A stretch of 64,000 nucleotides of DNA from Piliocolobus tephrosceles (GCF_002776525.5 NC_045439.1:154717407-154781406); one strand, 5' to 3'. Shown: positions 11,508-24,979, numbered from the stretch's first letter. The notes: a model not told the origin generated them from the letters alone. Translations and numbers: made by a program.

Positions 11508-11643
11508 CCAGCAATTTGTAGAGGAGGTTCAGAATTTCTTTCCAGGCCATGCCACTCTCTTCCCTTGCAATCCCTGCAAAGTGTGCTACGCTATTGTAGA
11601 TATTTAAGCGGTCAATGCAATTTAAGACAAGAGCCAACATTCC
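11508..11643 (-). CDS. RYR3: RYR3 exon 14
   Basis: This exon has 136 bases: 45 codons plus one base of a split Ala codon, about residues 480-525. It reads GMLALVLNCIDRLNIYNSVA, then HFAGIAREESGMAWKEILNL and LYKLL. It encodes core helices of domain C. The LNCIDRLN and AHFA segments are family-conserved, and the GIAREESGMAWKEI stretch identifies RYR3. The acceptor is cttctcag and the donor gtaagt. Confidence 0.97.
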
Positions 11644-12985
11644 CTGAGAAGGAGAGTGGAGGAAAATATAAACATTGCTGATTAAGAAAGCAGAATCCCT
11701 TTTGCTCTTTCCCTTCCTCTATCATTCACCTTTTAAAGCTGATAATGCCAGTATGCAAATAGACCTTCATGGTGCCAGTTGGGTTTTGTTTTTTTCCCTC
11801 CTAAAAACAAAACATGCATTTTTATGCCTTAAGAGACCTAAATAGCATCCATTTGGAGAGTGAGTCAGCAGCCTCTTCTGACAGGTTGCCCCCACGTGCT
11901 TAACTCAATCCAAGGACATACTTAGGAAGAGGGAGGGTGAATGAGTTTCACAAAAACCTGCTTTCGGTCTGGTGTGAAGTGGTTCTGACTCACCCAGAAA
12001 CAGATCTAGATATAGTACCCATTTCTCTCTTAAATATCAAGTAAGTTCAACTTCCATTCAGATGCACAAAACAACCATGCTTGCTTCCTACCTCCCCACC
12101 CCCCAAAAAAGGTGGGATTTAGAGACAATAACACTATCACCACTTTTCTAGCTAATCTGAAATACTATGCCACCCAGTAAAAATCTGTGCTAGCTGTTCT
12201 TAGCACATAGGAGGGAGATGGTAAATGGAATTTCAGTAGCCTTTAAGGCATTGAGAATGTCCCTGGAGCCAAAGTCTGGTTAGATCAGAAGACTGAGCTG
12301 GGATGGTTTACATCCCATACCACTAACTTTGGCACGCCCAAGCGACAAGCCCTGTGCCCACGTATGGCAGGTCCAGAAGTACAACCACGGCCTGTTGGCA
12401 CTAAATCATCACGTGTCCAAGTCTGGAAAAGGCTTGTGACTTGTCTGTGGTCATACACAGCCGGAGATGAAGCCAGAATGAGGCCCTGGGTCTCTTAAGC
12501 CCCAGCTGGCATTTTCCTCATGGCCAGGTCCCACTCCCAGTGACTCAGATGCTGAATTTTGACATAAGACTTAGCATATTCTGTGTCTTTTAAACCAGCT
12601 TCTCAGGTATTCTTAATGTGGTAGAATCCAGGCATCTGTATTTTTCAAACAGGTTTCCCAGGTAATTCTAACATTTCCCAAAACTTGGGAATCACAGCCA
12701 ATGTCATGCTCTCACAGCTGAAATTTACTGAAAACGTATTTTTGATACACATGTGGCACTGAAGCTTTAAAACGTAATCTAGTTTGAACGTGCCAGCCAT
12801 TGCTAACGTAACCAGGTTTGGCGGACAGGGAAGATTGGCTTCCAATTTCCCAGCTTCCAAATCTCTCTTGTCCTCTGGCTCTCTCATAAACACGTGCATG
12901 CAGAAGGACAAAGCTAAGTTGCAGTCACAGGAATATTTTAGCTCTGGACAGGAAGTGAATTTCAACTTTTCATTTTTCGACTTAC
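11644..12985 (-). other. RYR3: RYR3 intron 13
   Basis: This intron is 1342 bases long. The only recognisable element is a MER5-like fragment at 12525-12705; 12425-12510 may be a weak MIR relic. I saw nothing in the remainder. Confidence 0.8.
12525..12705. mobile_element. MER5-like fragment
   Basis: The segment CATCTGTATTTTTCAAACAG, then CCCAGGTAATTCTAACATTT and a terminal TTGGGAATCAC, matches the MER5 end. Diverged. Confidence 0.5.
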
Positions 12986-13154
12986 CTCTTCCTTGAAAAG
13001 ATTTTGTCTGTTTTTGAGTGAGCGGAGCTTGTTCTGCTTGTCTTCATGTCGCATCTCCTCCTCTGGGGGCTGGAAGTAGGCGATCAAGTCCTGTAGGGTC
13101 TGCAGGACTTCTTCTATAGGCAGGGTGATGGGGGCAGCTGTGCGATTGTTTCCG
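12986..13154 (-). CDS. RYR3: RYR3 exon 13
   Basis: This exon has 169 bases: one base completing Ser, then 56 codons, ending phase 0, about residues 423-479. It begins GNNRTAAPITLPIEEVLQTL, continues QDLIAYFQPPEEEMRHEDKQ and ends NKLRSLKNRQNLFKEE. It contributes to helical domain C (armadillo-like, RIH-type). The short GNNRTAAPITLP linker is isoform-specific and helps separate RYR3 from RYR1, whose linker is longer. The acceptor is ggttttag and the donor gtaagt. Confidence 0.97.
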
Positions 13155-13689
13155 CTAAAAACCATGAGATTGACATGGTTTAGGCACCAGCCAGCAGCAG
13201 CGCCCTGATGAACACCCACTGGGTCCTGCTCCTAACAGCCCCCCATGGTGCACCATGAGCTGCTTCCTTGGGCGGCCATTGTACCAGCAGCTACAAAATG
13301 AAGTCTCCCAGCTAACAGAGTAACAGAAGGAAATATTCACATTCAAGTTTAAAGCTATTTTCATAAACAAAGGGAGATGACTCCTTTTAGCACATTTGTT
13401 TTTAAGCAACTTATAACTCATCTTGTTCATATTACCGTCATAGCATCAATGGGTATTCACTGAATGTTTAATCATGATTTCCCTGTAATCTAAAGAGGTA
13501 ATTTCAACGGTGATTGTGACAATGACTCTTCTATCTACAGCAGATGCTTCCCCTTCCATTTACCCCGGTTGTCTGTCACACTTTTTTTTTAAATAAAAAC
13601 ATTAAAAAAATAAACTTAACCCATGATTCTTTTAAACAACCACACCTTCTTGGCATTGATTAATCATAAGGCTGAAAGGATTTCTGTCA

Positions 13690-14080
13690 CTGGGTCTTTG
13701 CCTCTATCCCAATGTTAGTTTTCTCTCTGTCTCTCCTCTTGCACCCCTTCCACGTCTCTGTGTGTATTCTGAGATCTCTGCATATGTTTTCCTCATCATG
13801 TTTCTCTGGGTACATGCCTGCTTTCCCTCACTCTATTTGTTGATGGTTCCTTTGCTTTCTGTATCTGTGGTCCTTTCATCTGACTTTCCTCTCTCTGTGT
13901 TCTCTATCACCCTCCTTTCTCAGTGTCCCCTATCTCTCAAACATCCTTCTTCTCTGCTTTGAGGTCTGTCCCTCTTTGTTTCTTGGTGTTCCCCAACCCC
14001 ACGTTACCTGCCCTTCCATCTCTCTCTCCCTGTTGTGTTCCTCCTTTTCTGCAAGTGTCTCTCTTTTTGTTTTAATCTCT
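13690..14080. repeat. CT-rich low-complexity tract
   Basis: About 390 bases with strong pyrimidine bias on the plus strand (many TCTCTCT, CTTTCC and TGTCTC words), ending before the L1. On the RYR3 strand it is purine-rich, and lies just downstream of the exon 12/13 intron's 3' third. Confidence 0.6.
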
Positions 14081-14309
14081 CCCCAATTTTTGTAATTAAA
14101 CCCCTTCAACAGAGAGAGAATACAAAGCATTACAGATAACAAAATGACCCTTCATTTCCCCATTTCATTGAGGGGTACACCTGGGAGCCTCTCAGTGGGC
14201 AAAGGCTATGAAGAGGAAGGGGAAATGGACCCACCTCTTGTGGGTTTGCATCATTAGGCCCTGAGTGATTGACAATTGGCTCAATGTGCAAGTAACATCA
14301 CAAGGACTT

Positions 14310-17300
14310 CTTTTTTTTTTTGTATCTTATTTTATTCTAAGTTCTGGGATACATGTGCAGGATGCGCATGTTTGTTACACAGACATGTGCCACGGTGGTT
14401 TGCTGCACCTGTCAGCCCCTTACCTAAGCATTAAGCCCTGCATGCATTAGCTATTTTTCCTGATGCTATGCCTCCTCCTACCCCCGACCCCTCGATAGGC
14501 CATAGTGTTGTTCCTCTTCCTGGGTCCATGCGTTCTCATTATTCAACTCCCACTTATAACTGAGAACATGTGGTTCTTTGTTTTCTGTTCCTGCATTAGT
14601 TTGCTGAGGATAATCATTTCCCACTACATCCATGTCCCTGCAGAGGACACAATCTCATTCCTTTTTACGGGTGCATAGTATTCCATGGTGTATATGTACC
14701 ACATTTTCTTTATCCAGTCTATCACTGATGGGCATTTGGGTTGATTGTGTCTTTGCTATTGTGCCTAGAGCTTCAGTGAACATATGTGCACCTGTATCTT
14801 TATAATAGAATAATTTATATTCCTTTGGGTACATACCCAGTAATGGGATTGCTGGGTCAAATGGTATTTCTGGTTCTAGGTATTTGAGGAATTGCTACAC
14901 TGTCTTCTATAATGGTTGAACTAATTTACATTCCCACCAATAGTTTAAAAGCATTCCTATTTCTCCACAGCCTCTCCAGCATCTGTTGTTTGACTTTTTA
15001 ATACTTGCCACTCTGACTAGCATGAGATGGTATCTCATTGTGGTTTTGATTTGCATTTCTCTAGTGATCAGTGATGTTGAGCTTTTCTTCATATGTTTAT
15101 TGGCCACATAAATGTCTTCTTTTGAGAAATGTCTGTTCACATCCTTTGCTCACTTTTTAATGAGTTTTTGTTTCTTATAAATTTGTTTAAGTTCCTTGCA
15201 GATTCTAGATATTAGACTTTTGTCAGATGGATAGATTGCAAAAATTTTCTCCCATTCTGTAGGTTGTCTGTTCACTCTGATGATAATTTCTTTGGCTGTG
15301 CAGAAGATCTTTAGTTTAATTAGATCCCATTTGTCAATTTTTGCATTTGTTGCATTTGCTTTTGATGTTTTTATAATGAAATCTTTGCCTGTGCCTATGT
15401 CCTGAATGGTACTGCCTAGATTTTCTTCCAGGGTTTTTATAGCTTTAGGTTTTACATTAAAGTCTTCAATCCATCTTGAGTAAATTTTTGTATAAGGTAT
15501 AAGGAAGGGGTCCAGTTTCAATTTGCTGCATATGGCTAGCCAGTTCTCCCAGCATCATTTATTAAATAGGAAATCACTTCCCCATTGCTTGTTTTTGTCA
15601 GGTTTGTCAAAGATCAGATCGTTGTAGATGTGTGGTCTTATTTCTGAGTTCTTTATTCTCTTAAATTGGTCTACGTGTTTGTTTTTGTACCGGTATCATG
15701 ATGTTTTGGTTACTGTAGTCTTATAACATAGTTTGAAGTTGGGTAGTGTGATGCCTCCAGCTTTATTCCTTTTGCTTAGGACTGTCTTGGCTATATGGGC
15801 TCTTTTTTGGTTCCATATGAATTTTAAAGTAGTTTTTTCTAATTCTATGAAGAATGCCAATGGTAGTTTAATGGGAATAGCATTGAATCTATTAACTACT
15901 TTGGGCAATATGGCCATTTTCATGATACTGATTCTTCCTATCCATGAGCACGGAATGTTTTCCATTTGTTTGGGTCATCTCCAATTTCTTTGAGGAGTGA
16001 TTTTTAGTTCTCCTTGAAGAAGGCCTTCACTTCCCCTGTTAGCTATATTCCTAGGTTTTTATTCTCTTTGTATCAAGTATTAATGGGAATTCATTCATGA
16101 TTTGACTCTCTGCTTGTCTGTTGTTGGTGTATATGAATGCTTGTGATTTTTGCACGTTGATTTTGTATCCTGAAACTTTGCTGAAGTTGCTTATCAGCTT
16201 AAGCAGCTTTTGGATTGAGACGATGGGGTTTTCTAGATACAGGATCATGTCATCTGCAAACAGAGATAGTTTGACTTCCTCTCTTCCTGTCTCAATACCC
16301 TTTCTTTCTCTTGCCTGATTAACCTGGCCTGAACTTCCAACACTATCTTGAATAGGAGCTGTGAGAAAGGGCATCCTTGTCTTGTGCTGGTTTTCAAGGA
16401 GGAATGCTTCCAGCTTTTGCCCATTCAGTGTGATATTGGCTGTGGCTTTGTCATAAATGGCTATTATTATTTTGAGGTATTTCCCATTAATACCTAGTTC
16501 ATTGAGTTTTAGCCATGAAGAAATGGTGAATTTTATCAAAGACCTTTTCTGTGTCTATGGAGATAATCACGTGATTTTTGTCTTTAGTTCTGTTTATGTG
16601 ATGAATTGTGTTTATTGATTTGCATATGTTGAACCAGCCTTGCATCCCAGGGATGAAGCCATCTTGATCATGCTGGATAAGCTTTTTGATGTGCTGCTGG
16701 ATTTGGTTTGCCAGTATTTTATTGAGATTTTCACATCGATGTTCATCAGGGATATTGGCCTAAAGTTTTCTTTTTTTGTTGCATCTCTGCCAAGTTTTGG
16801 TATCAGGATGATTCTGGCCTCATACAATGAGTTAGCGGGGAGTCTCTCCTTTTCAATTGTTTGGAACAGTTTCAGAAGAAATGGTACCATCTCCTCTTTG
16901 TACCTGGTAGAATTCTGGTAGAATTCAGCTGTTAAGTCTATCTTGTCCTGGGCTTTTTTTGGTTCATAGGCTATTTGTTGCTGCCTCAATTTCAGAACTC
17001 ATCATCGGTCTATTCAGGAATTCAATTTCTTCCTGGTTCAGTCTTGGGAGGGTGTATATGTGCAGGAATTTATCCATTCCTTATAAATTTTCTAGTTTAT
17101 TTGCATAGAGGTGTTTATCGTATTCTCTGATGGTTGTTTGAATTTCTGTGGGGTCAATGCTGATATCCCCTTTATCATTTTCTATTGTGTCTATTTGATT
17201 CTTCTCTTTTCATTAGTCTAGCTAGCAGTCTATTTTATTAATTTTTTCAAAAAACCAGCTCCTGTATTTGTTGATGCTTTGAAGGACTTTCTGTGTCTCT

Positions 17301-18290
17301 GTCTCCTTTAGTTCCACCCTGATCTTGGTTATTTCTTGTCTTTTGTTAGCTTTTAGGTTTGTGTGCTCTTGGTTCTCTAGTTCTTTTAGTTGTGATGTTA
17401 GGATGTCAATTTGAGATCTTTCTAGCTTTCTGAGGTGGGCATTTAGTGCTATAAACTTCCTTCTTAATACTGCTTTAGCTGCATCCCACAGATTCTGGTA
17501 CATTGTCTCTTTGTTCTCACTGGTTTCAAAGAACTTCTTGATTTCTGCCTTAATTTCGTTATTTACCCAGGAGTCACTCAGGAGCAGGCTGTTCACTCCC
17601 CATTAAGTTGTGTGATTTTGGGTAAGTTTCTTGAATTCTAATTTGATTTTCCTGTGGTCTGAGAGACTGTTATGATTTCAATTCTTTTGCATTTGCTAAG
17701 AAGTGTTTTACTTGCAATTATGTGATTGATTTTAGAGTAAGTGTCATGTGGCACTGAGAAGAACGTATATTCTGTTGTTTTTGGGTGGAGAGTTCTGTAG
17801 ACATTTATCAGGTCCACTTGATCCAGAACTGATATTGAGGTCCTGAATATCTTTGTTAACTTTCTGTCTCAATGATCTAATATTGACAGTGGGTGTTCAA
17901 GTCTCCCACTATTATTGTGTGGGAGTGTAAGACTCTTTGTAGGTCTCTAAGAACTTGTTTTATAAATCTGGGTGCTCCTGTATTAGGTATATATATATTT
18001 AGGACAGTTAGCTCTTCTTGTTGAATTGAATGCTTTATTATTATGTAATGCCCTTCTTTGTCTTTTTTGATCTTAGCTCGTTTAAAGTCTGTCTTGTCAA
18101 AAACTAAGATGGTAACCCCTGCTTTTTTCTGCTTTGCATTTGCTTGGTAAATTTTCCTCTGGCCTTTATTTCAAGCTTATGTGTGTCTTTGCATATGACA
18201 TGAGATGGGTCTCTTGAATACAGCACATGAATGGGTCTTGACTAATTACCCAGCTTGCCATGCTGTGTCTTTTAATTGGAGCATTTAGCA
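14310..18290 (-). mobile_element. L1 LINE, 5'-truncated, about 4 kb
   Basis: The element runs from a poly-T (its poly(A) tail) at 14310 through the 3' UTR and most of ORF2 to a 5' truncation near 18290. Broken ORF2 pieces appear at 15150-15521, 15696-15965, 16051-16539, 16612-16989 and 17222-17596 on the minus strand, with L1 reverse transcriptase phrases such as LFADDMILYLENP and FRPISLMNID. The frame is interrupted repeatedly, so it cannot make active protein. The 3' end looks like L1PB or early L1PA. It lies in the same orientation as RYR3. Confidence 0.93.
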
Positions 18291-19919
18291 TGGCTTCTTC
18301 TTGATGGCCAATTTCTAATGCTCTCTCCTAGGCATTTATAGTATATTTGCTTATTCACCAACTGCTATATATTAATTTGCATACATACTAAGGAAAGATT
18401 TTCATCTAGGCCCAAACAAAGACTCAAAAAGTTCTGAAAGCAATCAGGCTGTGAGGTAACAATTCCAATTTTGTATTAAAAATGCCAAGTGCATGCAATG
18501 GGGAAGGAATAATGGGGGACTGTAAGCTTATTATAGGCAGGGAGGCACATCAGTGTGTATTCAACTCCTGGCAGTACCTGGCATGTTGTAAAGTTCTCAG
18601 TTAGTGTTTGCAAATGACTACCTGGGATAATATTAGACACAAAAATAGTAGGGAAGAGAATGCCATGAGTACTTGAGATGAAGCCTTGGCAGTATGAAAC
18701 TCAATTCAATATGACTTCCCACTTCTGAGTTCAGTGAAGGAATGAACACATTATCCTCAATATTTCGGTCCAGCTCCAGGACTTGCTTTTTGCTTTTTGT
18801 TTTAAAAACACTTTCATTTTACTAGAGACACCGAGGCTGGTCAAGAATAATTCTTTACATGATTGGAAAAGATGACAGCAAGAGGTTTATAGACATTTTT
18901 TGTAGCTCACTGAGGTAGCATATGCACCATACAGGGAGTTGGAAATTTCAGGTCTCAGCCTCGCCACTGCCATTATCAGTGTGATATTTGGGTTGCTGCT
19001 AGGCCTCTTACGCTTCCATTTAGCACCCGGAAAATAGGAAAGGTGCATTGTTTGATTGCCAGGGTCCTTCAGGTCTAATTTTTTGTCTGTTGGGCTCTCA
19101 TTGCCGGACTACTTCATCTTGTCCCTTGAAGAAACATGAATATTATAGTCCTCTACTAGACTGGGGCAGATTCTTTCCTTCCTCAAAAAACAAGACATAT
19201 CACATGCTTGGCATGGGAAGCAACGGTGAAAACAGACATTACTTCTGGAAAGCATCATGGTGTTCATATTCTACTCTAAAAGAACCTCAGAGAGAAAAGC
19301 CCAATGTACAGAGATAAGTCAGAGCCTCAACTCAGAAATAACTACAACTGGCATCTATCCCTCCCCACCTTCTTCAACTCCCTATAGCCTGTCCCACTAC
19401 ATTCTTGGGCCTTTGCCAATGAATTCTTTTATTAAATTCAAGTGAGATCCCGTGTGATTCTGAATATTTATCACAACATAATGATTTATTTGTTGTCTCT
19501 CTTCTAAGGTTAAACTTAGAGGACAGCTGACAGTATCTTTTCCTCAGCAGAGTTTTTCAGACTCCTTAATGGATCACACTATTCATTCTACTGGACAGTT
19601 CCCAGCAACTCTACAGAGGATGATGAGATAGCATGATGAAACTTTAACCTCTTCATTTTTCTTTCTTGTTCCTTCCCTATTCCCTTAGTCTTAATGTGCT
19701 CCCAGAAGGCCACCCCTCTTCCTGGTTTCTATGTGCACACAGCATACGAAGTTGGTTTCTCAAAAGAGATGGGGAAGAATAATCTACTTCCAAAATGTTT
19801 TTTTCTCCTTTACTTCCTAGCTATTAAAAAAATCCAAATACTATAACTTTCGCAGCCCACACCCCCTCAGCATTGATATTTTTTCATTAGTCCTTTTCTC
19901 CTAAAATATCCTCTGCCTG

Positions 19920-20080
19920 GAAGAATCAAGAATTTCCCTCTTGAGGGTGGGACTTAATAGCTGAGTAAAGAGCTGAGTAAATCCTTTCTCTCACAAAATA
20001 ATAATAAAATTGGACAAAACCATTCAAAACAATGATCTCTGGACTCTGGAAATTGACTAAAGGAATACAAAAAATCAAGT
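19920..20080 (+). mobile_element. L1M fragment (old LINE), upstream part
   Basis: The A-rich phrase ATAATAAAATTGGACAAAAC ... ACAATGATCTCTGGACTCTGG resembles the 5' part of an old L1M element, continued after the Alu cluster at 20081-20695. The start is uncertain. Confidence 0.45.
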
Positions 20081-20267
20081 ATTTTATTTTTATTTTTTAT
20101 TGTTTGAGATGGAGTTTCACTACTGTTGCCCAGGTTGGAGTGCTATGGCACGATCTTGGCTCACTGCAACCTCTACCTCTTGGGTTCAAGTGATTCTCCT
20201 GCCTTAGCCTCCTGAGTAGCTGGGATTACAGGCATGCGCCACTATGCCCGGCTATTTTTGTTCTTGG
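20081..20267 (-). mobile_element. AluS, first segment of a split element
   Basis: An Alu in reverse orientation is cut by a younger AluY at 20268 and resumes at 20562. Confidence 0.85.
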
Positions 20268-20561
20268 TTTTTTTTTTTTTTTGAGATGGAGTGTTGCTCT
20301 GTCACCCAGACTGGAGTGCAGTGGCGCGGTCTCGGCTCACTGCAAGCTCCGCCTCCCGGGTTCACACCATTCTCCTGCCCCAGCCTCCCAAGTGGCTGGG
20401 ACTACAGGCGCCGCCACCACGCCCGGCTAATGTTTTGAATTTTTTAGTACAGACGGGGTTTCACCGCGTTAGCCAGGATGGTCTCGATCTCCTGACCATG
20501 TGATCCGCCCGTGGGCCTCCCAAAGTGCTGAGATTACAAGCCTGAGCCACTGCGCCTGGCC
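20268..20561 (-). mobile_element. AluY inserted in an AluS
   Basis: This full-length young Alu carries CTCCGCCTCCCGGG-type diagnostic sequence. The 9-base target duplication TATTTTTGT is intact at 20253-20261 and 20562-20570. Confidence 0.88.
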
Positions 20562-20695
20562 TATTTTTGTATCTTTAGTAAAGACGGGTTTCTCCATGTT
20601 GGTCAGGCTGGTCTCCAAACCCCAACCTCAGGTGATCCACGTGCCTTGGCCTCCCGAAGTGCTGGGATTACAGGCTTGAGCCACAACACCTGGCC
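20562..20695 (-). mobile_element. AluS, second segment
   Basis: This is the remainder of the interrupted AluS, ending CACAACACCTGGCC. Confidence 0.85.
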
Positions 20696-20697
20696 CA

Positions 20698-20753
20698 GTG
20701 TGTGTATATATGTATGTGTGTGTGTATGTATGTGTGTGTGTCTGTGTGTGTGT
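20698..20753. repeat. (TG)n microsatellite, interrupted
   Basis: About 56 bases of TG with TATG interruptions lie directly beside the Alu end. Confidence 0.9.
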
Positions 20754-21405
20754 ATTTTTTTAAATTTCTTTTTAAAAATTTTTTTTAATTTAATTTTTTT
20801 AAATTTCAGTGTTTCAGCCTGTTGATGCTTCCATCTCCCTCCCTCCACCGCCTCATGGCAAAACAGCTCTGATAGGGCAGAGTAGGCAATGTACAAGGCC
20901 ACACACATGCTCAGGAAAAACTGGAGAGGACCCTAGCTTTCTATTGCTTCCCACACAAGCAGAAAACAAAATCCAGCCACACACACAGGTCCATCAGCAA
21001 ATGATCACAGGCTTGTCTTGTCAGAAATACTAAGGGAAGTCCCGCAGGCTGAAAGAAAATGACACCAAACAGTAACTAGAATCCACGCAAAGAAATAAAG
21101 AACACTGGTAAAGGTAACTATGCAGGTAAATACCAGAAGCAATATAAAAATACGTATCTTTCTATTTTGTTCCTGTAATTGATTTTAAAAAACTGCATAA
21201 AATAATTATAAAACCATGTTGCTGAGCGTATAACTTATGAAGATGTAATATAATGGCACTATTATCACAAAGGATTAGGCAAAGAATGGAAAAATGTTAA
21301 TGCAAAGTTGCTTTATTTGTTAAGTTAGTATTAATTTGAAGTGCATTATTTCAAGTTAAATATATATTAAGTTCCCTAGAGCAACCACTAAGAAAATAAC
21401 TCCTC

Positions 21406-21716
21406 GGCCAGGCACAGTGGCTCACACCTGTAATCCCACCACTTTGGGGGGCCAAGGCGGGCGGATCACGAGGTCAGGAGATCGAGACCATCCTGGCTAA
21501 CACGGTGAAACCCCATCTCTACCAAAAAACAAAAAAATTAGCCGGGCATGGTGGCGGGCACCTGTAGTTTCAGCTACTTGGGAGGCTGAGGCAGGAGAAT
21601 GGTGTGAACCCGGGAGGCGGAGCTTGCAGTGAGCCGAGATCGTGCCACTGCACTCCAGCCTGGGCGACAGAGCAAGACTCTGTCTCAAAAAAAAAAAAAA
21701 AAAAAAAGAAAGAAAA
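21406..21716 (+). mobile_element. AluY with 16-base target duplication
   Basis: A full-length young Alu with an A tail mixed with GAAA. The flanks AAGAAAATAACTCCTC (21390-21405) and AAGAAAATAACTGCTC (21717-21732) are the target-site duplication with one mismatch. Confidence 0.93.
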
Positions 21717-24660
21717 AAGAAAATAACTGCTCACAAAAGTATTTTTAAAAGCCCAAAATAATTAACACATTACACTTGAGAATATCTATTTAACACAAAA
21801 AAAGGTAGTAAGGGAGGAACAGAGGACCAAAAAATAAATAAATAAATAAAAGAGACATAAGAAATAAATAGCAAAGTGGTAGACATAAATCCAGTTATCT
21901 AAATAATTACATTACCTATAAATGGATTAAGCATACCAATGAAAGGGAGAGATTGTCAGACTATTTTTAAAAATCAAATATATGTTGTCTACAAGGGACA
22001 CACTTTCTATTCAAGGACACAAACAGGTTAAAAGCACAAGGATTGATGACAATATGCCATACAAACAAAAAACATTATCTGTACCTAAGACACCGGGAAT
22101 GGCTCCATGAAACAGACTTAAGACAAAAGTGTTCACAGAGAAAAAAGGAAAAGAGTTTAAAATTACAAAAGGGCAAATTTATCAGAAATATACATCTGTT
22201 ATAAACATATAAGCACCTAACAGAAACCAAAATAGGTGAAGCAAAAACTGATGGAATTGAAGTAGAAGATAACAATTCAACAGTAACAGAAACACCAATA
22301 CCCGATTTTCCACCAGTTAATGTAATAAACCATATTAATAAAGGCCAAAACTATATGATCATGTCGATAGACCAAGAAAAAGCATTTGACCAAATCTAAT
22401 GCTCATTCAAGAGAAAAGCTCTCAACAAACTAGGAATACAGGGGAACTTCCTCTACCTGATAAAGGGCATCTACAAAAATCCCACAGTCAAAACCAAACT
22501 TAATGGTGAAAAACTGATGTTGCCTGCCCTCTCCCCACCCCCACCTTAGATCAGGAACAAGACAAGAATGTCTGTTCACACCACTTTTATTCCACATTGT
22601 AGTGGATATTCTAGCCAGTGCAATCAGGTAAGAAAAATAAATAAAGGGCATCCCTATTGGAAAGAAAAAAATAAAGCTCTTTTTATTCACAGAGGACATA
22701 ATCCTCTATGTAAAAAATTCTAAAGAATCCACCTGCTCCCCAAAAAGCCCACTGAATAAATAATTTCAATTAGGTCAGTGACATAAGTCAAATATTTTTA
22801 AAAGTTAATTTCTATGTATCAGCAGCAAATAATATGAAATGAAATCACGAAATGATTCTATTTGTAGTAGCACCAAAAAGAATCAAATACATAGGAATAC
22901 ATTTCATAAAAGAAGTGCAAGACTTACATAATAAAAACCACAGTATCTTCCTGAAAATAATTAAAGAAGAATAAATAGACATATTATGTTTGTAGATTAG
23001 AAGACTTAATATTATGAGGCTAACAGTCCTCCAAAATGGATCTCTAGATTCGATTTAACACCTATGAAAATTCCAGCAGAATTTTTTTGGACAAAAATAA
23101 ACTCACCCTTAAATTCACATGGGAATACAAAGGACCCAGAAGCACCAAAATAATTTTGAAAAGAAGTACAAAATTGGAGCATTCACTCTACGTTATTTCA
23201 ATACTTACTATAGGTACATTAATTAAGACAGTGTTATTTTTGAATAATGACAGGCATACAGATCAATGGAACAGAACTAAGAGCCCAGAAAGAAACTCTT
23301 ACATTTATGATCACTTGGCTTTTGACAAAAGTGCCAAGGTAACTTGATGGGGAAATGTCTTTCCAGAAAACTGTGCAGGGAAAAATCTGATATCCATATG
23401 GCCACATACCAAAATATTAATTTAAACGTTTACCTCATATTATGCACAGAAATAGACTCAAAATGGATCACAGACCTAAATGTAAACGCTAAAATTCTGA
23501 AACTTTTAGAAAAACACTGAGGAGAAAATCATGAAGATTTGAGTAAAGGGTTCTTAGGTATGACACCAAAAGCACAATCCATAAACATGTTAAATTGAAC
23601 TTAATCAAAAATAAAACATTTGTGCTTCAAAAGACACCATTTTAAAAAAATGAGAAGAAAAGCCAAAGACCAAGAGAAAATATTTGCAAATCATAAATAT
23701 GGCAAAAAACTCATAACAGAAGATACAAACTCTCAAATTTTAATTTTAAGACAAATGACCCAATCTGAAAAGGCAACATGCTTAATTACATTTTACCAAA
23801 GAAGATATATGAATGGCTAATAAGCACATAAGATGTCCAGTATCCTTATTCATTCTGGAAATTCAAACTAAAACCACCACAATAATATCTACTAGTATCA
23901 TAGCTACTAGTATCACAGCTACTAGTATGGCTACAATCAAAAAGTCAGAGAGCAACAAACGGAGGAAAAGATGTAATGAAAAGAAACTTCAGACATTTCT
24001 AAGAGAAATGTAAAATGGTACATCCACTTTGGAAAACAGATTTTTCAGTTTCTTATAAAGTTAAACATACCTAATTGCATAAATAAAACATGGTATTTAT
24101 ATACAATGGAATATTATTCAACCTTAAAAGGAATGAAATCATGTTACGTGTTACAACATAACACATAACATGTTACGTGTTGAAGATATTTTGCTAAGTG
24201 AGATACGCCAGACACAAAAGGACAAATACTGTGTGCCTCCACTTATATGAGGTACTGAGAATAGCTAAATTCATAGAAGCAAAGCGTAAGTAGAAGTTAT
24301 AAGGGGCTGAGGGAAAGGAGAATAGGGAGTTCTTGTTTAATAAATACAGAGTTTCAGTTTGGGATGATTAAAAAATGTGGAGATGGATAGTGGTGATGAC
24401 ACCAAGCTTAAAAATGGCTAAAATGATAAGTTGGATGTGATATATATTTTACCACAATAAAAATATATCAAAAAGTTATACAAATTTATATACGACTCAA
24501 CAATTTCACTATTTACCCAAGAGAAACAGAAACCATAGCTGAAAACTTTTACACTAATATCCATAAAAACATTATTCTTAGTAATCAAAATGGAAACTAT
24601 CAACTGTTCATCAACTGAGTAAAATGTGATATATGTGCATCTATCTATATAGAACTCTCA

Positions 24661-24694
24661 GTCTACACACACATACATGCACACACACACACAA
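24661..24694. repeat. (CA)n microsatellite
   Basis: A short CA run (ACACACACAT ... CACACACACACAC) lies within the old L1. Confidence 0.8.
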
Positions 24695-24979
24695 AGAATA
24701 CTCTGCAGCAATAAATAAGTGAAGAAACAAAAGAATAAACTTCAAAAATATAATGCCAAGTGAAAAGGCCAGATTCAAAAGACAACATATTTTATGATTT
24801 ATTAATGTATTAAATTGAGACAGAAAGCAGATTAGTGGTTGCCTAGGGCTGTGGGTGGCAACTAGAATAAACTGCAATGAGCATAGGAGATATTTTTGGA
24901 GGGATGGAAACGTTCTAAAACTGAACTGCAGTGATGGTTGTAAGGCTCTGCAAATAAATCTATTAAAACTTACTGAATT

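Larger units (their letters stand above)
20805..24979 (+). mobile_element. Old L1M LINE, main body
   Basis: Degraded L1 ORF2 runs in plus orientation, interrupted by an AluY (21406-21716). Recognisable parts are the phrase translating near AFDQI (22384), the segment before 22560 encoding a broken AFRQE-like turn, DRHTDQWNRTKSPERN at about 23250, and the 3' UTR leading to 24979. Many stops. Its 3' end continues at 25239-25312. Confidence 0.75.

Noticed and set aside
13762..13962. 66-codon open frame rich in Leu/Ser/Phe
   Set aside because: It is the translation of a CT-rich low-complexity tract.
16051..16539. 162-codon reverse-transcriptase-like frame on the minus strand
   Set aside because: Real L1 ORF2 homology, but one fragment of a repeatedly broken, 5'-truncated L1, so not annotated as a gene.
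24138..24182. Near-palindrome CATGTTACGTGTT ... AACACATAACATG
   Set aside because: A short imperfect hairpin inside an old L1; likely slippage, with nothing to suggest function.
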